Shown: positions 1 through 9,702, counted from the stretch's first letter. The stretch is DNA of 64,000 bases from Rutpela maculata (GCA_936432065.2 OW386286.2:22317179-22381178), one strand, 5' to 3'. Numbers and translations are program-made. Notes: generated by a model from the sequence alone, not told the origin.

Positions 1-427
1 AAACTATTTTCCTTATTTTGGGCTGCAATCTTATATAAGTATTTCTAAATTTGGCATTGTTGTATAAAAAATTAAAAAGTTCATGTACTTATTTCCATAT
101 TAATACAACAAATAGAAATTAATTTTCAACATATTCATAGTTATATACGTGTATGAGTAGATTAGGGAAGTATCAAGTATTAATATTAATAATAATTGAA
201 TAAAATAAATGTATTTCATTATAAAACCTCATTGCTTAATAAAAACTAGCAATTAAATTAATGACTGCTTTATAACATTGAACTACTATTTATATACGTA
301 TTAGTGTTAGGTCTACATAATCACAAACAAGTACTCTTAATATAGTGATTTCTGGGTATTTTTTGCATTAATATTTATATATCAATGTTACACTTTGCAG
401 TTATTTCGAAAATAAACGTGTATTCAT
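1..427. other. AT-rich sequence, no gene seen
   Basis: Low-complexity AT-rich sequence with no convincing coding frame, RNA gene or repeat terminus on either strand. It ends in the 8-bp duplication GTATTCAT at 420-427 that flanks the hAT-like element starting at 428. Confidence 0.5.
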
Positions 428-921
428 CAGAGGCGGAGCGCGTTGTTGTTACTGGCCTGGATTCGAATAGTTTTCTGCGGGCCCCCGATCTTTATTTTGT
501 GATTAATTTGACTTGACTTTCGTTTTGTGAAGTGTGAGGTGTTGAAGTATCTGGGTTGGCCCGTTCCGGGCCTCTAAAGCTCACGGGCCCGGGTTCCGCG
601 AAACCCCTGTAGATCCGCCACTGGTATTAGTGATGGGCGATATCGTGATTTTTCAATCACAACGTAAATCGTTACTGTGATTTTCTCATATCAGTGAATT
701 TAAAACGTGATGTGATCACGACTTTCATAATACGACGTACGGGAGAAATTGTTAATTTTATTATATTGGTCTTGGTTGAACCACGGCAAGTGAACGAAAT
801 ACGGAAGGAAAGTCGTGATCACGTCACGCTTTTCTGCCAACTTTACTAACAGTCGTTACCTGTGATTTCTTAATATCAGTGATTAAATCACAGTTCGTGA
901 TATATCGCCCATCACTAACTG
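428..921. mobile_element. hAT-type MITE (outer), split by a second MITE
   Basis: Left end CAGAGGCGGAGC and right end GATCCGCCACTG form imperfect hAT-style terminal inverted repeats. Once the element at 628-917 and its target duplication are removed, the right end abuts GTATTCAT at 922-929, matching GTATTCAT at 420-427, an 8-bp target duplication typical of hAT. The body of about 200 bp has no coding capacity and is GC-richer than its surroundings. It was therefore inserted first and later served as the target of the inner MITE. Confidence 0.7.
628..917. mobile_element. hAT-type MITE, copy 1 (TIR TAGTGATGGGCGATAT)
   Basis: The 290-bp element starts TAGTGATGGGCGATATCG and ends in the near inverse (ATATCGCCCATCACTA). 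The 8-bp direct repeat ACTGGTAT flanks it at 620-627 and 918-925. It encodes nothing. The subterminal regions repeat the words GTGATT, AATCAC and CGTGATC. The termini match those of the larger element at 45460-46141, which keeps a piece of hAT transposase. Confidence 0.88.
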
Positions 922-1036
922 GTATTCATGCAGTATAAGTCGAGGTGTTGAATAACAATGTATGCACTTATTCGATAGTTAAGGTTCAAACTTATCGAAA
1001 ATAATTTCGAAACCCCTGTAGATCCGCCACTGGTAT

Positions 1037-1326
1037 TAGTGATGGGCGATATCGTGATTTTTCAATCACAACGTAAATCGTTACTGTGATTTTCTCATAT
1101 CAGTGAATTTAAAACGTGATGTGATCACGACTTTCATAATACGACGTACGGGAGAAATTGTTAATTTTATTATATTGGTCTTGGTTGAACCACGGCAAGT
1201 GAACGAAATACGGAAGGAAAGTCGTGATCACGTCACGCTTTTCTGCCAACTTTACTAACAGTCGTTACCTGTGATTTCTTAATATCAGTGATTAAATCAC
1301 AGTTCGTGATATATCGCCCATCACTA
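1037..1326. mobile_element. hAT-type MITE, copy 2 (by tandem duplication)
   Basis: Identical by eye to 628-917 and lying exactly 409 bp downstream, with the same flanks. It arose with the surrounding tandem duplication rather than by its own transposition. Confidence 0.88.
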
Positions 1327-1504
1327 ACTGGTATTCATGCAGTATAAGTCGAGGTGTTGAATAACAATGTATGCACTTATTCGATAGTTAAGGTTCAAAC
1401 TTATCGAAAATAATTTTCGGTAGTCTTTTTTTTTCGAGAGTTTTTATAAGCAGTCAGGATATTGTATGCAGATTACTTAAAACTGTTTCTCTAAGATAAC
1501 TCTC

Positions 1505-1774
1505 TATAGCGTTATCGCTATAAATAAAATTAAAATCGAAGTTAATATTCGTACATTTGTTTTAAATACATGTTCATATTTTATGTGTGGTTTGGTATTT
1601 TTTAGTATATTGATATTATATTTTTATCGAATGTTTTTTATTTTTCTTAGCGACTCCATGGAAACTTCTCCATTATGGATCGAGTTTTCCTTTTTGTTTC
1701 TTAGCGACTCCATGAAAACTTCTCGCTTTTGGAACTTCTCGATTTCCAGTGAGTGAGTCGCTATAGTCGCTATA
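1505..1774 (-). repeat. 3' LTR of the CsRn1-type element
   Basis: 270 bp, identical to 6266-6535 except C at 1554. TATAGC...GCTATA termini replace the usual TG...CA. An internal pair of direct repeats of the form CTTAGCGACTCCATG-AAACTTCTC (around 1647 and 1701) lies in the half nearest the internal region. Confidence 0.95.
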
Positions 1775-1785
1775 TACACCCCCTC
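1775..1785 (-). other. Polypurine tract of the LTR element
   Basis: On the minus strand GAGGGGGTGTA lies directly against the 3' LTR, the expected position and base composition for the plus-strand primer of reverse transcription. Confidence 0.75.
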
Positions 1786-1802
1786 GTTAAAAAAGAAAAT
1801 AG

Positions 1803-4800
1803 TCAATCAATCAACGTGTCGATTGCAAAACGTACTTTTTTAATCGGGGTAGGCAAAGTGTCACATCTGTCAACTAATACAAAAGGTTTAACTCTATCAA
1901 TATTGACAGTTATGACTTTGTCTCCTTTCTTAAAGGTAAATAACTTATCTGAACGAGATAAAACTTTAAACGGTCCTTCATATAAAGGAGTAAATGAACG
2001 TTTTAAACGTTCAATGCGAACGAAAATAAAATCGCAAGAGGCAAGATCTGAACTAACAAAAGTTTTGTAATTGCCATGCGAAGTTGGAGGAACAAATTTT
2101 AAATTATTAAAATAAATGCGTAATTTGTCAATGAAATAAGGAATATCTGGGGAATTATACGATTCAACGAAAAATTCGCCAGGTAAACGAAGGGTTTGAC
2201 CATAAATGAGTTCAGCAGGTGAACATTGCAGATCTTCCTTGGGAGTTGTTCTAAATGCTAATAAAATGATGGGTAATTCATCTGTCCAATGTGATGTATT
2301 GGCTCTAGTTAACAAGGAAGTTTTAAGTGAGCGATGAAATCTTTCAACTAAAGAGTTGCCTTCTGGGTGATATGGAGTTGTACGTATTCTATGAAAACCT
2401 AAAAACTTTGCAAATTCATTAAATAATCTTGACTCGAATTGTACTCCTTGATCAGTCGTTACTGACAAGGGAACACCGAATCGACAAACAAAGTTTTGAA
2501 ATAAAGTACGCGCAACTGTTTCTGCTGTGATGTCGCGAAGAGGGTACGCTTCCGGCCACCTAGTGAATCGTTCAATCACCGTAAGAATGTAAGAGTTACC
2601 TTTGGATGGAGGTAATGGTCCTACCAAATCTATGTGGATGTGGTCGAATCTGATTTTCGGAATGGAAAAGTTCCCGAGAGCACTTCGCGTATGTCGACTG
2701 ACTTTGACAGCTTGACAGTTAATGCACGATTTTGACCATAAATTGCAATCTGTGTTCATTTTCGGCCAAAAATAGTTATTTGAAATCAACAGTCTAGTGG
2801 CTTTAATACCAGGATGAGATAAGTTGTGAAAAATATCGAATATCGTTCGTCTGTAAACAAGTGGGACAAAAGGTCTGACTTTTGCACGAGAAACATCACA
2901 CCAAATAAAATCATTTGAATCTGGAATTTGTATCTTTTTTAAAATGAAATTGGTTTTAGTTAGTGATGATTTATCTGACAATAAATAGTTGAGATTTGAA
3001 TCTTTCTCCTGAGCTTCACTAAGCAACTTTAGGTCAAAGTTAACATTAAGGAAGGGAGAATTTTTAAGTTGAAGTGGTAAAATATCTTGTTTTAAGGAAG
3101 AAGTGTCGTAAATACGTGACAAGCTGTCAGCTATTACATTATGTTTTCCTTTAACATGTTGTATTTTACAAGAAAATTGAGCTATGTATTCTAAATGACG
3201 TATTTGACGAGGAGATCTTTCTGCTTTTGTGAATAAAGCGTTGATTAAAGGTTTGTGATCTGTAAAACAATTAAACTTTCGACCTTCAAGTATAAACTTA
3301 AAATGTTTAATTGCAGTATATAATGCTAAAAGTTCTTTGTCAAAAACCGAATAATTGGTTTGTGCTGTGGTTAATTTACGGGAAAAGAATGCTAAAGGAG
3401 CAAGAAATCCTTTATTATCTTTTTGCTCTAAAACTGCACCCATGGCAAGGTTAGAACAATCGACTGAGAGAGATAAGATAGTATCGTCATTATTGCAAGG
3501 ATGAGCTAAAACTACTGCATTACTTATTGCATCTTTGGCTTTCGAAAATCCGTCTAAACATTGATCAGGCCAACTATTAATCTTTGTAATTTTATCATGA
3601 GATAAACTGTTACAAAGAGAATATAGGGGAAGTAATATTTCAGCAAAATGAGGTATGAAACGATGATAAAAATTCACCATACCTATGAAACGTTGTAGTT
3701 GTTTGAGAGTTGTCGGTAAAGGGAAATTATTAATGACTTCGACTCTCTCAGTTGATGGTAAAATACCTGATGAAGAGATGTGATGACCTAAAAAGGTTAA
3801 ATTGTCAACTCCCAAGATACATTTAGATGGTTTAATGTTAATTCCGTATGTGTCTAATCTCTTGAAAACCTTTTCCAAATGTTCCAAATGTTGTACATCT
3901 GATTGACTTGCGATTAATATATCATCCAAATAGACGAAAACGAAAGGTAAATTGACAAGTACTTCATTCATAAAACGTTGGAAAGTTTGACCGGCATTGC
4001 GGAGACCAAAAGGCATGCGGGAAAATTCAAACAGTCCGAATGGAGTTGTTATAGCTGTCTTATAAACGTCATTTTCAGCGACAGGTATCTGATGGTACGC
4101 TCGCACTAAATCAATCTTGGAGAAAATAGTGCAGCCGTGCAACTGAGAGCTAAAGTCGTGGATATGAGGTAATGGATATCTGTCTGGAATGGTAATCGTA
4201 TTTAGTTGTCGATAATCTCCACAAGGTCTCCAGTCATTCTCTTTTTTCGCCACTAGATGGAGTGGAGAGGAAACTTGAGAAGATGATGGTTTGCAGATAC
4301 CTAATTCTACCATGTTATTAAATTCTGTTTGAGCTATTTTAAATTTAAGATTGTCTAATCTACGAGGTCGTGAAAAAGGTAAATGACCTTCAGTAACTAT
4401 ATGATGTACAATAGAATGTTTAATAGGTAAATTGTAATCTGGGGAACTAATTAAATTAGGAAATTGTAAAAGTAATTTGTTATATTTATCTGTCAAAGGA
4501 AATAATTTAAGTGAATCTAATCTACAATTGTCTAAAGGACTATTTTTAATAAAACAATTAACTGACAAATTAGTCTTGTTATCAATTATTCGAGCTCCTT
4601 TAAGATCGACAACTAAACCAAAATGAGACAAGAAATCTGCTCCGACTATCGGTATGTCAACGTCTGCTATATTGAAAACGAAAGGAAATAATCTACGTAA
4701 GTTTAGATTGACTTTTAACAATTTCTTACCGTGTGTAAAAATGGTTGAACCGTTAGCCGCGGTTAATATCGTATTGAAATTCTTTTTTAAATCTGTGAAA

Positions 4801-4922
4801 GCATTGCGTGGCACCACAGATAAATCGGCACCAGTGTCAATTAGGAAGTTCTGGTTGTTAGATCTATCGTAAATAAAAAGTCGACGACGTTTGCTGTTAG
4901 AAATGTCAAAATCAGACGTCAT
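1803..4922 (-). CDS. pol: Pol polyprotein of CsRn1-type gypsy element (PR-RT-RH-IN)
   Basis: A 1039-residue polyprotein that copies the element's RNA into DNA and inserts it. Domains in order: aspartic protease with DTGAD at residues 29-33; reverse transcriptase with the YLDD catalytic box at 331-334; RNase H with FTDHKPL at about 553; integrase with a zinc finger H699-H703-C733-C736 and catalytic D765, D824 and E860 in the classic D,D-35-E spacing. The C-terminal YEGPF sequence resembles the GPY/F module. No internal stop or missing catalytic residue was found. It lies in the same frame as gag, separated by one UGA stop and six sense codons, so it may be made by stop-codon readthrough rather than from the ATG at 4922. 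Length is normal for a Ty3/gypsy pol. Confidence 0.97.
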   Translation of the reverse strand: MTSDFDISNSKRRRLFIYDRSNNQNFLIDTGADLSVVPRNAFTDLKKNFNTILTAANGSTIFTHGKKLLKVNLNLRRLFPFVFNIADVDIPIVGADFLSHFGLVVDLKGARIIDNKTNLSVNCFIKNSPLDNCRLDSLKLFPLTDKYNKLLLQFPNLISSPDYNLPIKHSIVHHIVTEGHLPFSRPRRLDNLKFKIAQTEFNNMVELGICKPSSSQVSSPLHLVAKKENDWRPCGDYRQLNTITIPDRYPLPHIHDFSSQLHGCTIFSKIDLVRAYHQIPVAENDVYKTAITTPFGLFEFSRMPFGLRNAGQTFQRFMNEVLVNLPFVFVYLDDILIASQSDVQHLEHLEKVFKRLDTYGINIKPSKCILGVDNLTFLGHHISSSGILPSTERVEVINNFPLPTTLKQLQRFIGMVNFYHRFIPHFAEILLPLYSLCNSLSHDKITKINSWPDQCLDGFSKAKDAISNAVVLAHPCNNDDTILSLSVDCSNLAMGAVLEQKDNKGFLAPLAFFSRKLTTAQTNYSVFDKELLALYTAIKHFKFILEGRKFNCFTDHKPLINALFTKAERSPRQIRHLEYIAQFSCKIQHVKGKHNVIADSLSRIYDTSSLKQDILPLQLKNSPFLNVNFDLKLLSEAQEKDSNLNYLLSDKSSLTKTNFILKKIQIPDSNDFIWCDVSRAKVRPFVPLVYRRTIFDIFHNLSHPGIKATRLLISNNYFWPKMNTDCNLWSKSCINCQAVKVSRHTRSALGNFSIPKIRFDHIHIDLVGPLPPSKGNSYILTVIERFTRWPEAYPLRDITAETVARTLFQNFVCRFGVPLSVTTDQGVQFESRLFNEFAKFLGFHRIRTTPYHPEGNSLVERFHRSLKTSLLTRANTSHWTDELPIILLAFRTTPKEDLQCSPAELIYGQTLRLPGEFFVESYNSPDIPYFIDKLRIYFNNLKFVPPTSHGNYKTFVSSDLASCDFIFVRIERLKRSFTPLYEGPFKVLSRSDKLFTFKKGDKVITVNIDRVKPFVLVDRCDTLPTPIKKVRFAIDTLID

Positions 4923-4940
4923 AGAATTATCAAACTTCAG

Positions 4941-4943
4941 TCA
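4941..4943 (-). promoter_or_regulatory. In-frame UGA between gag and pol (candidate readthrough stop)
   Basis: The gag terminator reads TGA followed by CTGAAGTTT and then three more codons to the pol ATG, with no other stop in this frame. UGA followed by C is a leaky context, so a Gag-Pol fusion by readthrough is plausible. The alternative is re-initiation at the pol ATG, 18 nt downstream. Confidence 0.5.
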
Positions 4944-5963
4944 TCTTTGAGAATTATCAGATTTTTTACAATTCTTACTGAATTTGCACCATTCACCTCC
5001 ACAACGATAGGCATTGGTACCATAAAGTTGATGGTAGTAACAAATAGTATTGTCTGTACGATCAAATTTATTGGAAACATTATTACGGCTGGGTGAACGA
5101 TTGCGATTAGTGGTACGAGTTTGTGAATTGCTTCTACTTTTGCAATTGTTGCAGCATGAAGTAGAAGGTTGAGGCTCGAAGGATTGATTGGAAAGTCTGG
5201 ATTCTAAAGAGTTTAATCGGGAATTAAAAATTTCTTGTTTTTGTAATACTTGATTAATTGAATCATGGAAAGTGATTGAAAAATTTTTGATAGTTGTAGT
5301 TAAATCTGATAACGGGGTTGACTCAGATTCAAGAGGATTTTTGGAGTACGATGCAACCATTGAATTTTGACAGGACTCCCAGATCTGATCTGCAATATCT
5401 AGAATCTCTTTTATGTCTGTTTTCCCTGAAGCTGTAATGGCAATATATACTGTTTGAGGTAAACGTCTTTTCCATAGCTTTATCAATAAATCTTGACTAA
5501 CCATGCTGAATCCTCCAACCATATTCAGCATGGATCTATAGAAATCTGAAGGTTTCAGATCGCCCATTTGGGAACCTGATAACAGATCATTCAGACGTTT
5601 TTCCTCACTCGATGATAAACGTGAGATTAAAACTTTCTTTAAATTTATATAGAGATCCGTTTCCGGGGGATTAGATATTATATCGTATATATTATCTATC
5701 ACATCTAATGGCAAATTAGCTATAACCTGATCATACTTTTTCTTGTCATTGACAATTTTTGCAACAGAAAACTGTGATTCGATCTGGGTAAACCAAATTT
5801 CTGGTTTTGATTTCCAGAATGGGGGTAATTTGACAGAGGTGACATAATGGGTTTGAGGAAAATCCTCGTCTGAAGGTTGTCTTTGCATAACTAATCGATT
5901 GTGATTGATTGATTGATTGATTACTCTCTTAGATAAAAAAGGAATGTACTTTAACTCACTCAC
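4941..5963 (-). CDS. gag: Gag protein of CsRn1-type gypsy element
   Basis: 340 residues. The middle region, with 'PPFWKSKPEIWFTQIESQF' and 'KKYDQVIANLP', is the capsid-like part typical of invertebrate gypsy Gags. Near the C terminus is a metal-binding knuckle, C308-x2-H311-x9-C321-x4-C326. This is a CHCC arrangement rather than the usual CCHC, and is the recognised hallmark of CsRn1 elements. A serine/arginine/asparagine-rich linker (about 275-305) precedes it. The first ATG (MSELK) is used here; an ATG about 25 codons later (MQRQPSDEDFPQT) starts closer to the conserved region and may be the real start. It ends in UGA, in frame with pol. Confidence 0.93.
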   Translation of the reverse strand: MSELKYIPFLSKRVINQSINHNRLVMQRQPSDEDFPQTHYVTSVKLPPFWKSKPEIWFTQIESQFSVAKIVNDKKKYDQVIANLPLDVIDNIYDIISNPPETDLYINLKKVLISRLSSSEEKRLNDLLSGSQMGDLKPSDFYRSMLNMVGGFSMVSQDLLIKLWKRRLPQTVYIAITASGKTDIKEILDIADQIWESCQNSMVASYSKNPLESESTPLSDLTTTIKNFSITFHDSINQVLQKQEIFNSRLNSLESRLSNQSFEPQPSTSCCNNCKSRSNSQTRTTNRNRSPSRNNVSNKFDRTDNTICYYHQLYGTNAYRCGGEWCKFSKNCKKSDNSQR

Positions 5964-6127
5964 CGACAGATGACAGTACTTGTAATGTGTACAACTTCAG
6001 TTGATTGAATTAGGAAATTACCATAACATCTATTCAACTTTGGAACCTCTATTCAAAATTCATCTGGAAAATTCTTCTCTTCATAAAATGGTCAATTTAT
6101 AACGGTAGTTGATATATTGAATCTCTT

Positions 6128-6247
6128 CTGGTATATATTTATCACGTTGGACATAAAATGATCACGTCTGGCATATATTTATGACGTTGGACATAAAATT
6201 TTCACTTCTGGCATATATTTATCACGTTGGACATAAAATGATCACGT
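6128..6247. repeat. Three 40-bp direct repeats next to the primer site
   Basis: Three consecutive 40-bp units (6128, 6168, 6208) in the element's 5' leader, each containing TTGGACATAAAAT. Units 1 and 3 end in GATCACGT, which is itself part of the sequence expected at the tRNA-Trp primer site; unit 2 has diverged there. Confidence 0.85.
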
Positions 6248-6251
6248 CGCC

Positions 6252-6261
6252 GGGGTCACCA
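6252..6261 (-). other. Primer-binding site, tRNA-Trp-like
   Basis: On the minus strand TGGTGACCCC lies four bases inside the 5' LTR and is complementary to the 3' end (GGGGTCACCA) of insect tRNA-Trp. The match resumes after a 3-base interruption with GACGTGATC. A tRNA-Trp primer is characteristic of CsRn1 elements. Confidence 0.75.
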
Positions 6262-6265
6262 AATT

Positions 6266-6535
6266 TATAGCGTTATCGCTATAAATAAAATTAAAATCGA
6301 AGTTAATATTCGTATATTTGTTTTAAATACATGTTCATATTTTATGTGTGGTTTGGTATTTTTTAGTATATTGATATTATATTTTTATCGAATGTTTTTT
6401 ATTTTTCTTAGCGACTCCATGGAAACTTCTCCATTATGGATCGAGTTTTCCTTTTTGTTTCTTAGCGACTCCATGAAAACTTCTCGCTTTTGGAACTTCT
6501 CGATTTCCAGTGAGTGAGTCGCTATAGTCGCTATA
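6266..6535 (-). repeat. 5' LTR of the CsRn1-type element
   Basis: 270 bp, one base different from the 3' LTR. As the upstream LTR on the minus strand it should carry the element's promoter. Confidence 0.95.
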
Positions 6536-6540
6536 CTCTC

Positions 6541-7520
6541 CAAAAGGCATTTAAAAGTTGTTTTTAAACAACAAACAAATGTATTCAATCAATTCATTAA
6601 AAAAAAAATAGGCGAGACAGGGTCGTCAGAAGATCGGTAGAAAGATAGACCCAATGTAACATAGTGAAAATCATTAGATTTGAAAGTTTCGTTATGGTTT
6701 GGAGAAGAATATTTTTGAATTTATTCTGTAGTTTAGTTGTTATAAATGGAGGACGATCGATAGTGCAGAAATATAACTGACATTGCAGAACTGTATGCAT
6801 TTGCATTTTGCAGAATTAGAGATGTAAAAATACCGTATTTTATTTTTCGGTGTATAAAATCTCGTATAATACCAATTAGAAAATGCTCTTTTATTTAAAT
6901 ATTGGCGGGAACTGGTGCAAATATTTTAAAAACATTTAAGTATTCCACGTTGTGAAATGCAAAAACAGAAATTTCACAATTTTTAATAAAATAAAAAAAA
7001 CTTAGTAGGTTTGTTTTCCCTAAATCCTCTTCCGCAGTTTTGTAGATATGCTAAAATAATCATGCGCATAAACTCAAATGGTGGTGTGAGGAGGGGTCCT
7101 CTGTTTGACCAATAATTTTATACCCAATTACCAAATTAATGTACTTTTATTTTGTTTAGCTGGTTTTACATATCATTTCATTTATCTCATTTAGTTTTAT
7201 GATTACAATTTCTATAACGTTGCGTCACAGAAACGCGGCTAAGCACGTGGAAGTGACACAACGGCCAGGTGTTGTCGGCACGAGATTTTCAGATCATGTC
7301 ATGTATTTTGATTGACGATCTTCTGATTTAGTTCAATCGTATTTTACTTTTTGTTTGTCATAGACTTAATTTCCATATAAAATCGCTTTAGTTAGAATGC
7401 TGTGTTTTGTGTTATTTTTGTGTTATGTAGGGAAAAGTTTTATATCGTACCATACATAAAATACGTATAATACAGTGGTATTATACGACTGTATTTTACA
7501 TCTTGTCCTCTCTATGCAAA
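6541..7520. other. Unannotated AT-rich sequence
   Basis: No coding frame with recognisable residues, RNA gene or repeat terminus was found. It contains short A and T runs and a somewhat GC-richer stretch around 7220-7300. It ends in TATGCAAA, the target duplication of the next MITE. Confidence 0.4.
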
Positions 7521-7704
7521 CAGGGGCCGCTCTAGCTCTTGCCGCCCTGGCCGAAAAGGCATTTTGCCGCTCTCCTCCCTGCACTTTTGTCTCTATGATT
7601 TGCGATTCTTAAAATATTCGTATCGCTACGCCGAAAATGCCGCCCTTACAATTCTAGCGCCCTGGGCGGCCGTGAATTATGCCCACCATCTGGAACGGCC
7701 ACTG
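7521..7704. mobile_element. hAT-type MITE
   Basis: 184 bp. Ends CAGGGGCCGCTCTAGC and CTGGAACGGCCACTG are inverted with mismatches. It is flanked by TATGCAAA (7513-7520) and TATGCAGA (7705-7712), an 8-bp target duplication with one change. It is GC-rich inside AT-rich DNA; the open frame across it is a chance effect of that. Confidence 0.8.
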
Positions 7705-7773
7705 TATGCAGAATGCAAAATGCAATACGCCTCAATTTTCAAACCAATTCTCTAATATTGTTGTACATATTGA

Positions 7774-8440
7774 TATACAACGTGATTTGCCATGACATGC
7801 GGAAAATTTAACAGTGGGTTGTCCCCACCGAAAGGAGTTAAAAATTAAAAAATAAAAAAAATGACCAAAAAAGTTGCCTTATTTTTTTTGTAGAAATGCG
7901 CCACCAATGACTTTAATCAATCTGACGTAACGCGGTACAACCATATCACTTTATCAGACTTGGGATTGACACTATTGACAGCAAAGCTGGAGAGGGTAGA
8001 AATAAGAAGTGACTTTTTGGTTTTAATCAAATCACACTATAAAAATAGCAAAATAAATCGAAATAAATCGAAAAGACATTGACCTTATGCCAGTCAACTC
8101 TGCAATAGCAAGAGATATTTACTTAAAAGAAGTCAATAACACGTCGGTGTCCTGATTTTTCGACCGAAAGCAAAAAACGCGGTACTTTGATCTCACCAGC
8201 CGGCTTAACTTTTTATGCCAATTAAGGAAATGTAAACATCTCCAATGTGTTATTTCACAAGTAAATTCGTCGCCCTAATTTTGACCTACTCAACAACAGT
8301 AGTATATCTTCGTAAATTTTAATCATTTTTAATATACTAAATTACCTCGGGGCGCTCTAAAATTTTGCAACGGCTTTCCCACATTGAAGACTAGTACACC
8401 ATTTTATTTTCCGCATATCATGGTAGATCACGTTGTATAT
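7774..8440. mobile_element. TIR element, TATACAACGTGAT family, copy 1
   Basis: About 670 bp with inverted ends: TATACAACGTGATTTGCCAT on the left, and on the right the inverse of TATACAACGTGATCTACCAT, both followed by GCGGAAAAT. A second copy lies at 22078-22586. Ends of the form TATAC...GTATA fit a TA target duplication as in Tc1/mariner-derived MITEs. No transposase frame was seen. Confidence 0.7.
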
Positions 8441-9029
8441 TGTATGCTTTATTTTGTATTAAAAAGTGTAAAATTTTTAATAAACCACAGAAATACTAAA
8501 CAGTTATTTGGTTGAAATCCAGGCAACATGGTCATGCCAATTTTTTTTTAACGTTAATTTTATGTCACCTTTACCACAAATGTGACGTTACATATGACGT
8601 AAAGATGACCTGAAACATGACGGCCTAATGTCATACCCCAAATACGTCATTCTGTGAAGTCGACATCTAGCAACGTTTATCCGACCACATCCCACTAAAC
8701 ATTTTTCTGTTCTGGAAATGTTTCTGAAATGAATGTACTGAAACATGAAACGTTTCTAGAAGTACGACAGAAACGTTCTAGACTAATTGCAGAAACTTAA
8801 GATGTCCTACCTAAGAAACGTTTCAATGAAACATTTCAAAAGACATGTGCCCGACACATTTATGAATATTTACAAAAATGTTTCCGACGTCTCAAAAAAT
8901 GCATATAAAATATGAAACGTTCCTGGAACTGTTACAGAAACGTTTCAGATATATTGTAGATACTAGAGATGTCCTACCCAAGAAACGTTTCAAAGAAACA
9001 TTTCCTTCAGGAAAGGTCGCTATAAACCA

Positions 9030-9403
9030 GAGATGTGCTGAGAGAACTTTCCATATTTAATAAAAGTCTGTAAAAGTCATGTAAATAATATAATTGTATG
9101 CACTCATTTAGTATCAAAATGAAGCTTGCATCATCTTGAATCAGATTTCACCATAAAATAGACTATCAATATACCCCATGGAAAGTTAGAAGGAAAACTT
9201 CCTGAAACTTTCGGAGTTTTCAAAATGGAAAGTTTCCAGGAAGTTTTCCTTCTAATTTTCCATTGGGTATATTGATAAGATGGTGAAATCTGATTCGTGA
9301 TGATGCAAGCTTCATTTTGATACCAAATAAGTGCATACAGTTATATTATTTAATGCCTTTTACAGACTTTTATCAAATATGGAGTATCCTCGGCACATCT
9401 CTG
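9030..9403. repeat. Long hairpin, about 180-bp arms
   Basis: The arms 9030-9216 and 9222-9403 are inverted copies with scattered mismatches (for example AATGAAGCTTGCATCATC and its inverse) around a centre near 9219. A transcript crossing it would fold into a long double-stranded stem. Confidence 0.8.
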
Positions 9404-9588
9404 CTATAAACATTATGAGACATAAAATTTCAATATCACCTAGTTAACTGAACTTTATTACCTAATGTCGAAATTGAAGCCGGTGTAAAAATAAACAAAT
9501 AATGAATTGAAATATATTTTTAGGCGACTTCAATAACAATATTAAGGTTCAGTTAACTGGGCGACCGTAAAATTTTATTTCATAATTT

Positions 9589-9702
9589 TTAGCGACCTTT
9601 TTGGAAGGGGTTCAATTTTCTTTTTAACTTTCTAGTGTCTTCATCTTTACTTATCTTCACTGGGCTGTCGATCCCATCAATCTCTCCTTGGCATTTAGAT
9701 GT
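9589..9702 (-). CDS. Possible terminal exon inside the GAAACGTTTC element
   Basis: On the minus strand a pyrimidine-rich acceptor (TTTATTTGTAG) at 9703 opens a 37-codon frame to TAA, lysine- and aspartate-rich ('GEIDGIDSPVKISKDEDTRK'). Farther upstream on the same strand are other acceptor-like sites (CTTTTTCAG near 10027, TTTTCCAG near 10105) followed by short frames, one starting ATGGACGAGAAGAAG. The middle piece would need a stop to be ignored. I do not recognise the product; it could be a decayed captured gene, a transposase fragment or chance. Confidence 0.2.
   Translation of the reverse strand, partial: TSKCQGEIDGIDSPVKISKDEDTRKLKRKLNPFQKGR

Larger units (their letters stand above)
599..1416. 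repeat. Perfect tandem duplication, 409-bp unit
   Basis: Bases 599-1007 are repeated at 1008-1416 with no difference visible by eye. Each unit holds the right edge of the outer MITE, the complete inner MITE with both target duplications, and about 90 bp of flank. The breakpoints fall outside the MITE ends, so this is a segmental tandem duplication or an assembly duplication, not a second transposition. Confidence 0.9.
1505..6535 (-). mobile_element. Ty3/gypsy LTR retrotransposon, CsRn1-type, near intact
   Basis: A complete 5.03-kb element on the minus strand: 270-bp LTRs at both ends, a primer-binding site next to the 5' LTR, gag, pol, a purine tract next to the 3' LTR, and the 5-bp duplication CTCTC at 1500-1504 and 6536-6540. 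The LTRs begin TATAGC and end GCTATA. One difference (1554 C versus 6315 T) in 270 bp marks a recent insertion. A CHCC-type Gag knuckle together with a primer site resembling the 3' end of tRNA-Trp is the known signature of the CsRn1 clade. Both reading frames are open throughout, so the copy could be active or nearly so. No envelope frame is present. Confidence 0.95.
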
